Origin: Limnoperna fortunei
Lineage: Eukaryota > Mollusca > Bivalvia > Mytilida > Modiolidae
Reading direction: 5' to 3'
Length of the DNA: 64,000 nucleotides
Assembly (NCBI GenBank): GCA_944474755.1
Contig: OX104118.1
Span: 86,535,860 to 86,599,859 of the forward strand
This document shows positions 58,401 to 64,000 of this stretch, one piece after another (position 1 is the stretch's first letter; each line of letters opens with the position of its first letter). The position numbers and the translations under genes are program-made. The notes under the pieces are model-generated. The model saw only the letters and a list, made by a program, of their open reading frames with translations. It did no database searches and was not told where the DNA came from.

Positions 58401-58894
58401 ACAACAGGAGCATATGCTGGACCTTAATGCGGTAAGCAGTTTTTATTTGTCAGCCAAAAAGCCACCTCCGGACAGGATAACATTGAGTATAATTAAGATG
58501 GTTGCAGTTTGTTAAATACTTAATTCATGTCGATTGACCAGTGAAGGCAGTTCTCAATTTAAGTACAAGTATGAACAATTTACAGGATTTTTAGTGAATT
58601 TTTCATGGTCTACTTACAAAAACTATTCCTGATAGAAAACATTTAAATATTATGCAGAATTCCCCAAAATATTAAGTAAGAAGGTTAGAAATTATTTTTC
58701 ACAATTGTCAACACGTTTTTTTCTCTGGTATATTTTATTAAATGTATATTTTGCAATAATTTTAGTACATAAAAGCCTGTCAGAGATTAGTTGTCCAGAA
58801 AATTAATGCCAATGGTCTTTCAGAAAATCTTCAGAAACAAAAAAATGATGTAGAACAGGATATGTTTAAACTTCTGTGTTACAGAGCAGAATCG
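46268..58894 (+). CDS. TEX11: TEX11/SPO22/ZIP4-like meiotic protein, 5' part of gene (six exons)
   Basis: Exons: 46268-46453, 47908-47992, 55601-55680, 56785-56815, 57721-57770, 58766-58894. They join in frame (phases 0,1,0,1,0,0) to give 187 codons, and the gene continues past the window. TEX11 is the animal relative of yeast Spo22/Zip4, a TPR-rich scaffold of meiotic crossover and synapsis proteins in germ-cell nuclei. Motifs I recognise as the N-terminal SPO22 region are AVNLWNFAV (residues about 67-75), an AKLRYISLLLV stretch (about 89-99), MMGIKAARAWLDASN (about 117-131) and DVEQDMFKLLCYRAES (about 172-187). The 62 residues before AVNLWNF fit the usual family N-terminus, so ATG 46268 is the likely start, one base after an acceptor; a 5'UTR exon must lie upstream. 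Introns hold a minisatellite, a 5.9-kb LINE, SINEs and MITEs. The family call is from memory of the motifs, not a search. Confidence 0.75.
46795..47128 (+). repeat. Purine-rich minisatellite, unit about 22 bp
   Basis: GGTAAAAGTAATAGGTAACA recurs about 14 times in the first TEX11-like intron. One strand is almost free of C. Confidence 0.85.
47908..47992 (+). CDS. TEX11: TEX11-like exon 2
   Basis: A strong pyrimidine tract and ttttcag precede it; the donor is gtaagt. It reads LENIAVNLWNFAVGLKTKG and then NAK, the start of the SPO22 region, and ends at phase 1. Confidence 0.75.
48325..48690. mobile_element. MITE with GCTTTCCATTATCCGG ends
   Basis: GCTTTCCACTATCCGGTACG at the left is inverted at the right (GCTTTCCATTATCCGGTACG). 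It seems to have inserted into a dispersed repeat (ATGAGCTTTTGCCATCAC, 48180-48310) that resumes after it. Confidence 0.55.
48880..49430 (-). mobile_element. Truncated 146-bp-repeat element, interrupted
   Basis: On the minus strand it begins with a variant 5' end (ACAAGTGAGGACACAG at 49430) and GTCTCTCCTG, then part of one unit, and is broken at 49307-49034 by a second element. The unit resumes to about 48880. No 3' hairpin remains. It lies in the second TEX11-like intron. Confidence 0.65.
49034..49307 (-). mobile_element. Short ACAAGTGTGGAC element (tatacccc hairpin), nested copy
   Basis: Reverse strand: ACAAGTGTGGACTGTGAGC at 49307, then a palindromic GTGAGC..GCTCAC, and the 3' hairpin region at 49034-49075. 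Both flanks belong to one 146-bp repeat unit, so it inserted into it. A G run of about 17 lies inside. Confidence 0.65.
49634..53289 (-). pseudogene. LINE ORF2: AP endonuclease and reverse transcriptase, broken
   Basis: From ATG 53289: endonuclease blocks ILLTETHL, GDLNAR, SVVDYVIVS and SDCH; linker; RT blocks FACFIDLRKAFDTV, GVKQGDVLSPNLF and YADDIAIL; thumb; and a Cys/His C-terminal block (CTKCSNEDIEDEKHF). Known function: nicking of target DNA and target-primed reverse transcription. Damage: early frameshift and stop, a 134-bp tandem duplication in the endonuclease (52588-52855), a frameshift near 51370, a stop at about 51305, TAA at 50522-50524 and a frameshift near 50012. All domains are still readable, so the copy is fairly young. 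Confidence 0.8.
52588..52855 (-). repeat. 134-bp tandem duplication inside LINE endonuclease
   Basis: Copies start at 52588 and 52722 and are nearly identical. 134 is not a multiple of three, so the duplication shifts the frame. Confidence 0.85.
53525..55275 (-). pseudogene. LINE ORF1: coiled coil plus SGNH esterase, broken
   Basis: The first half (about 210 residues, 55275-54637) is a long coiled coil (KIMEMKSDLVLHEETLKSRI and similar heptads). It ends at LLLGTSTT, the serine block of an SGNH/GDSL esterase. After an in-frame TAA come PDIVVFHSLSNDV and IISLPLP, the middle esterase blocks. After an in-frame TGA and a 455-bp insertion comes DLVHLTTKETAMLA, which supplies the catalytic D-x-x-H, then an RG/GY-rich tail. 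CR1- and L2-type LINEs carry such an esterase in ORF1, thought to help membrane or RNP interactions. Two stops and the insertion make it dead. No ATG is seen upstream of 55263 in this frame. Confidence 0.72.
53805..54259. mobile_element. 455-bp inverted-repeat element inserted in LINE ORF1
   Basis: Inverted repeats of about 80 bp (tips CATCCTCACAAGTCAGG). GGTTTTCCT flanks it exactly (53796-53804 and 54260-54268), a 9-bp duplication typical of Mutator-like elements. A 15-bp inner palindrome (TTGATTGGCTACATC region) lies near 53899-53932. No coding capacity. Confidence 0.82.
55601..55680 (+). CDS. TEX11: TEX11-like exon 3 (GC donor)
   Basis: Acceptor tctgttgcag. The first two bases complete a Leu codon with exon 2; then RYISLLLVDSC and ending TLKKKIM. 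The exon must end before gcaagt, a GC donor, because only this end joins in frame to exon 4 and rebuilds the family pattern of I-M-M-x-x-K. Confidence 0.72.
55866..56284 (+). mobile_element. Retroelement 3' end with AATC tail
   Basis: About 400 bp of GC-richer DNA ending GCTGAAATACTGCTCGCTGG, ACGTAAAGCAG and AATCAATCAATCAATCC. Same 3' end as the minus-strand copy at 37246. Class (LINE 3'UTR or SINE) unresolved. Lies in the GC-donor intron. Confidence 0.5.
56285..56784. other. TEX11-like intron sequence, nothing recognised
   Basis: AT-rich intron DNA up to the acceptor of exon 4. Confidence 0.5.
56785..56815 (+). CDS. TEX11: TEX11-like exon 4 (31-bp microexon)
   Basis: Bounded by ttttacag and gtatga. 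Reads MGIKAARAWL plus one base that starts an Asp codon finished in exon 5, giving the conserved AWLD. Confidence 0.72.
56919..57170 (+). mobile_element. tRNA-headed SINE, complete, with 11-bp target duplication
   Basis: Head GGGCCTCGGTGGCCGAGTGG with a box A (TGGCCGAGTGG) and a box-B-like GGTTCTAGTC; central conserved block (TTTTCTCTGGTTACTCC, MetaSINE-like from memory); tail AGCTGAAAAATTGCTGAAAG. TTTATGTTAAG flanks it exactly (56908-56918 and 57171-57181). In the fourth TEX11-like intron. The 95-codon minus frame is spurious. Confidence 0.85.
57721..57770 (+). CDS. TEX11: TEX11-like exon 5 (50 bp)
   Basis: Bounded by tttatctgtag and gtaagg. Reads (D)ASNPLYADKILLMTDE, a TPR-like helix in the family, and ends at phase 0. 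Confidence 0.73.
57771..58765. other. TEX11-like intron sequence, nothing recognised
   Basis: Intron between exons 5 and 6, AT-rich, without a recognisable element. Confidence 0.5.
58766..58894 (+). CDS. TEX11: TEX11-like exon 6
   Basis: Bounded by aataattttag and gtacgt. Forty-three codons, from YIKACQRLVVQKI to DVEQDMFKLLCYRAES; the last part is the strongest family match. No later exon of this gene is recognised before 64000. Confidence 0.76.
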
Positions 58895-58960
58895 GTACGT
58901 ATTTAAAATGTGTTACTTGCATAACCCAGTAGTTACCATATCTACTCTCATATGGATATA

Positions 58961-59186
58961 TTGTTTGTTTGTATGTTTTTTAATCCACTTTCCGCAATTT
59001 TTCAGCTATATCAAGCTGTCCAGTTTTTATTGGGGGAAGAAGCCGGAGTACCCAGAGAAAACATTCGGTAGGAAAACTGGCAATCCTTGTCAATTTAGAT
59101 TGGAGTTGTGGGCACCATACCCGCAGTAAGACATATGATCAATAGTAGACAAACAAACTTAACTACTCAGCTACTGTGGCCCCCTC
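58961..59186 (-). mobile_element. tRNA-headed SINE
   Basis: Minus strand: GGGGGCCACAGTAGCTGAGT head, central TTTTCTCTGGGTACTCCGG, CCCCCAATAAAAACTGGAC and tail. Starts 67 bp after TEX11-like exon 6. A 49-bp direct repeat (GGCCCCCTCATGTA, 59179 and 59228) follows the head. Confidence 0.75.
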
Positions 59187-61194
59187 ATGTATATTTAAAT
59201 ACTTGGGTACTTACTATCAGACTGAGGCCCCCTCATGTAGATTTAAATACTTAGGTACTTAGGCCAACATTTTTTTATTGTTTGTTTTACTGGATTTTTT
59301 TCAAACAAATTGAGTCGGGGGAGGGGGGGGCAAAATAAAAATAAAAATAAAATCCACTTTTTGGTAGAGTCGACAAAAAAATTAAAATAAAATTGAAAAT
59401 CGGTCAGCATATTTTTATTTTTTTCGGAAAACTTATTTTTGAGAAAATTTATTGCTATGATCACAAATATTATTGACATAAGTTCAGTTAGTATAAACAT
59501 CCATTGTTAAAATATCATGTTATATCATATATCAAAGAATAAATCTAAATGATTTTTTTTTTATTATGAAGTTCTTGTATACATCATAATATTTCTAACA
59601 ATTTGTTATTAACATGTCATGTTTATCTGAGGGCTTTTCCAGAAAAAAATGTACAGGGGGGCGAGAACGCAGGTTAATTTTTTTTTCCTTGGTAGGGGGG
59701 GTTGAGGGTATTTCTATTTTGGTGGGTGTAGGTACGTTCTTATTAAAATAATCGCGGTTGTCGGTGTTTTTCTGTTTCTATTTCGCCAAACGCGGTGCTT
59801 TCGACGACGGCCGCGCGATTTTTGACTGACGATTTTGTCGGATGAATGCAAGGGGAATAACCGATCATAAAATAAACTTTTGAATGTTTACGCCCGAAAG
59901 TTCCGAATGGGACTGGTTGCCGATTTTCTATATTGGCTCTGCTCTATTATTAACCAGATGTTGTAAAAGCCCGAGTATACCGAAAATGCAAAACTTTTTG
60001 TCGGTTTTTTTGTAAGCGTGGTAGCGTCTCAGTTTACGTAGCACTGCCAAAACATACATCAATAAAATGAAATACAGCAAAGTCCTAAGACAATTACCTG
60101 TCATTTATAGAAATTTCGTACCGTATAGTTTTAATTTACTAGGTTAAAATGCCGTTTGAAGTGGCATGTTTTGATATGAACTCGGCGGACAGAAAACTCT
60201 AAATTAAAAATATAAATAGGAATGGTGACTAATCGCGACCTATAAATTAATAAATCAATTATAATATTACGTCTTCGTTCCAATTTTCAGCTTTCAAAAC
60301 CACCGGGAACAAATTTGTGTCAGCTTTTTCGGTGACAAAATGCCGAAAAGGGGGGTGTTGGAAGCAACTCGACGTACGCTTCGAAAAATGTTTAGCATCT
60401 GTCTGCCAAAGTAGAATAGATAACGCATCAGTACTCATTAAATATATAATATATAATAGTATTACGTCTTTTGTGTAATTTGTGGGTCTCGAAGCAGCTT
60501 TGAACAAATTTGTGTCGGCTTTTACTACAAAAAGTGGGGGAGGCTGAAATACATTTGTTGCAATGTAATGGTAAATTTTTGGAGCTGCGTGTGCATTAGA
60601 GAAAAAAAGTGTGGTATAATCATAACAATCATTAAAATATATTATAGAAATCCCAAATCAACATAATTGTTCAATATATACAAGTATATAATCAAGACAT
60701 GAACAAATTTTTAAACCTTCAATTCAGGAATATTAAACCATGTAGACAAATATTCTTGTCTGCCATTGGAAAACAATGTAAAAGTAAAGGAAAAATGTTT
60801 TTTGTTGTTGTAGCATTAAAGACCCTATGCTTTTTACACTGAGGGTTTGTACAGACAATGAAAGTTGCACTCCTTGTCCTAGTTAAACACATCAGTCAAT
60901 ATGCTACCCTTAAAATTCTCAATGTCGCAAATTTTCCTTGCAAGAGTTTCAAAGTCCACTAAGATTTACTTAGTAGACACAATGCAAAATACAGTGACCA
61001 TTAGTGACCCATAAGCATAATGGAAACAATGTTTCTTTTTTTTTTGATGGATTGATTGACTCAACTACATGACACTTATTTCAGTCAGTATAAATAGTGA
61101 AGAAAACTCCATAAACTACATAAAACTGCTACTATGAAAGATTTAAACATAATGTTATTTACAAAACATTAAATTTATATTAATTTATTCAGGC

Positions 61195-61480
61195 ATAATA
61201 ACAACCATGGGTTGTAAAATACAAAATTATATAAAAAATTGAAATAACAGAAATACAAAATAATACATATTTTAGTAATCGAAAAGTTTCTGACCATCTT
61301 AATTTTATGAAAAAAAAACTTAATTTATAATAACATGAACAATTAAGGAAGAAGTTATATTCATCTTTAAAGACATTACATAATTTACAGGGACTTTGTT
61401 GTCTTGGTATTTTCTTATTACATCCAGTTTTAATTAACAGAGGATAGTTACTGGTATGAAATTGCGTTATTAGCTGCCTG
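61195..61480 (-). pseudogene. Degenerate LINE C-terminal fragment
   Basis: Minus frame QFHTSNYPLLIKTGCNKKIP then QQSPCKLCNVFKDEYNFFLN, the Cys block that ends LINE pol in this window, followed by CCATGGTTGTTATTATGCC and AATAAA. Confidence 0.5.
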
Positions 61481-63275
61481 TTTACACATTTTTTTCTCTT
61501 CGCATGAATTTCTCATTATTAGTCTATTATTCAATGAGAAATTTATCATTTTTTCTGAAGGCAATATATTGCAATGAGACAGGTCAGACATTAACTTATT
61601 GAATGAGTGAATACATGTTATAAAACTCATTTACTGTCATTTTATTCCATAGAAACAAATTATACTGACCCCAAATGCTGTGATGAATTTTTAGATTTCT
61701 TTATAAACTCACATGCTAGGGCCAACAACTCATTTTAAGGAATATATCTCCGTCTATAAAATAGATCTATTGACACTATTATTTTTATAAATTTATTTTA
61801 AAAAATGCATGTTCCTTTAATACACAGAACTTACTTCCCATTTTATTTCCCTTTTTCTTTTGTTTAAAGGGATGATCACAGACTTTAAAATTGTGTTAAC
61901 AGCTGCCAGTTTTTAAATCTTACTTCTTGCCGGAGATAAGTTTCCATAAATTTTAATATCACATTTTTGTAAACTATAAAATAATATTAAAAAATACCAG
62001 TTTGATTTAAGTGTTTGTTTAAGGTCTTAAATTTTTTTGGAAGGGATGCTTAAGTTTACTAAATGGTTTATCAAGAAAAGTTAATTATGCCATGCAATAT
62101 CAGCTTCACATTCAATGAATATCATAGAAGCAAACCTTCATTAGATAAATTTTGTACCTACCATAATAGCTAACTCGATAATGTTTGTAAAAAAAGGGAT
62201 TTATACTATCACAATGAAGTCCAAAAAATTATATTACTGCTCAAAATTTAATCTCCCAAGCTCACTTTTTTCAGACATAAAAAAGCAAAGCCTATTTATA
62301 AAATACTTGACATGTATATAAATTTCTCCATATGAATAAATTTAAGCAATGACATCAAATTCTAAAATTAAATAAATTCTTTGTTTTAAACTGCATGATG
62401 CTACATTTGACTTTATTTGGAAATCAAAATGTATATATACATGTAAAACAGTTATAGTTATAAATAATAAAGACCCTCACTTGTTTTAAACAGCAATAAG
62501 TTGCAAAATAATGATGAAAAATTAACATCACAGCAATAAATGTCAGAAATATTAACAAGTTATTTTGATGTAAGCAGTATGTTATTTAAATTCATCTGTT
62601 GTGAAAAGTAACCTACATGTATGGGCCAGCTGAAAAAAATCTTTTAATTCAACTAGAAGTTGTGGAGGCCACAGTATATGAAATGGTTGGTTATAGAATT
62701 ATAGGCATCATTAAACTGTGTGATTGTTGGAATTCAATATAAACTTTATGACACTATAAATATATGAATTTTTCATTCCTTAAAGGTTTACCCTCTTAAA
62801 AGTGGGGGTGGGTGTGTACATGTGTGTGAAAAGGGGAGGGGGTAGGGGGCTATGTCACTCTAGGTGTAATATGAGTTATTAAATGCCAAAAACATATATC
62901 AACATTTAATTATCAACAGACAGCATATTTGAAACTATTATACGTCTTATGTCTGCTGTGTATACAAATTCACTACAAACACGAAGGCACATGGAGCTTT
63001 CCTCAATTCCTATCAAATTGCACCATGTCATGGCACAAAATAATTCTTGGGAATTCGTTATATACTAGACTTTTAACGAGTCATGCTAAATGTCAAATTT
63101 AAACAAACATTTCTTCTTCAAAACGACAGTTTCGTGGATTAAACATGATTTGTGTTCATCAACATTTGAAAACTCGCACGTGTTTTGGTCATGTTGGTAA
63201 ACAACCTCGTGGCTTTTTACGATAAATGGTGACACAATTCAACTGGCATAACAAGAAGGATTCGAATATAATCAC

Positions 63276-63541
63276 ACAAGTGTGGACTGTGAGCACGCTC
63301 ACAAAGCGATACCCACCGCTTTGCTTTCAAGTCCAGTGATCTTCCCTAAATGATATATGAGGTCAATAAAAATCCTTCATGCACATCTACATATAATGTA
63401 CTTCCTTTATGCTAAGTTTCATTAAATTTCATCAAGCCGTTTAGGAGGAGTTGCGCTTACAAGGGATGTGGACAGATGGACAGACAGACAGACAGGGTGA
63501 TTCCTATATACCCCCCAAACAAGTTTGCGGGGGGTATAATA
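63276..63541 (+). mobile_element. Short ACAAGTGTGGAC element, complete
   Basis: Complete copy: 5' ACAAGTGTGGACTGTGAGC, subterminal GATACCCACC, body, and 3' hairpin TATACCCCCC with loop aaacaagtttgc and arm GGGGGGTATA, then ATAAT. About 266 bp, noncoding. Confidence 0.72.
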
Positions 63542-64000
63542 ATCATATTGATATATCAATTTTATTTTATAGGTGGGGGGTACTTTCCATAAAAACATTT
63601 TCTAGGTTGTGCCTCTAAAAAAATTAAAATTTTAGTGGTGGTACCCCATTTTTTGAGCTGCGTTCTCGCCCCCCTGTACATTTTTTTCTGGAAAAGCCCT
63701 GAGCAAAATTTTCAAAGAAAAGAGATAAACTAACATAACATTAAACCCAGAAATAATTCTTCTGTTCAGCACACTTCCACTTGGACAAAGTTGTGCTGAT
63801 CAAAATTGCTTCATGGGGTACCCATCTACAGAACTTTTCATGATGTCAATAATTACTATACATCTGTATTCTTTCATATGTTTATCAAAGAAAATTGGTA
63901 AAATACAATACAATTTGAAAGAACTGACATTTGAAACCAATTAAAAGTGTTTTTTTTTTATCAAACAAATTACTATTTTTCATTATGGACCGCTGTACTT

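Larger units (their letters stand above)
59630..63700. mobile_element. 4.07-kb segment bounded by identical 43-bp inverted repeats
   Basis: 59630-59672 and 63658-63700 are identical and inverted (AGGGCTTTTCCAGAAAAAAA at the tip). The right tip extends to CAGGGC, hAT-like. TGA occurs at both borders but no long duplication. Inside: AT-rich DNA, two copies of a TTGAACAAATTTGTGTCGGC-like block (60301, 60500), a LINE remnant and a complete hairpin element. No transposase recognised, so it may be two separate ends. Confidence 0.5.

Overview
The window is animal nuclear DNA, AT-rich, intron-rich and packed with transposable elements. tRNA-headed SINEs with a conserved central block, ORF1-esterase LINEs, and many short elements that start with ACAAGTGTGGAC all point to a bivalve mollusc, probably a marine mussel. 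That assignment is inferred from repeat style. There is no rRNA, operon, CRISPR array or bacterial gene.

Host genes appear only as small phase-compatible exons. (1) The right third (46268-58894, +) holds the first six coding exons, 187 codons, of a TEX11/SPO22/ZIP4-type meiotic gene; the gene runs off the window. One of its introns uses a GC donor. (2) The left end holds the 3' half of an unidentified minus-strand gene, with seven well-supported exons plus one tentative exon between 16017 and the stop at 3705. (3) A plus-strand gene starts at 21249; its second exon is at 25937-26058, and weaker exons at 31049, 41789 and 43518 could continue it. (4) Weak exon candidates lie at 4881, 12182, 30590, 36371 and 41220.

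Layout. 0-3.4 kb: degenerate tandem repeats, then two hairpin-ended elements. 3.7-16 kb: the minus gene, with a 7-copy 70-bp array, two large 146-bp-repeat elements, a palindromic element and a TA-flanked MITE in its introns. 16.6-18.4 kb: a degenerate 19-20-bp array and a third 146-bp-repeat element. 19-20.9 kb: LINE fragments. 22.4-25.2 kb: a piggyBac element with an intact 576-aa transposase. 25.2-28.4 kb: a cluster of long-inverted-repeat elements, one a Mutator-like element with a transposase remnant. 31.7-40.7 kb: a SINE, a 1-kb foldback element and two LINEs, one split by a CAG/CTG-ended transposon. 41.4-45.5 kb: a MITE, SINEs and a 62/64-bp satellite. 46-59 kb: the TEX11-like gene, whose second intron is filled by a nearly complete minus-strand LINE that carries its own insertion. 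59.6-63.7 kb: a region bounded by identical 43-bp inverted repeats.

Most of the biology here is element on element. Several insertions carry exact target duplications, so their histories can be read. The most interesting pattern is that three unrelated-looking short element families share one terminal architecture (5' subterminal motif, repeat core, 3' hairpin whose closing arm is the complement of that motif). Two of them also share the same 5' end. This suggests one Helentron-like machinery mobilises all three.
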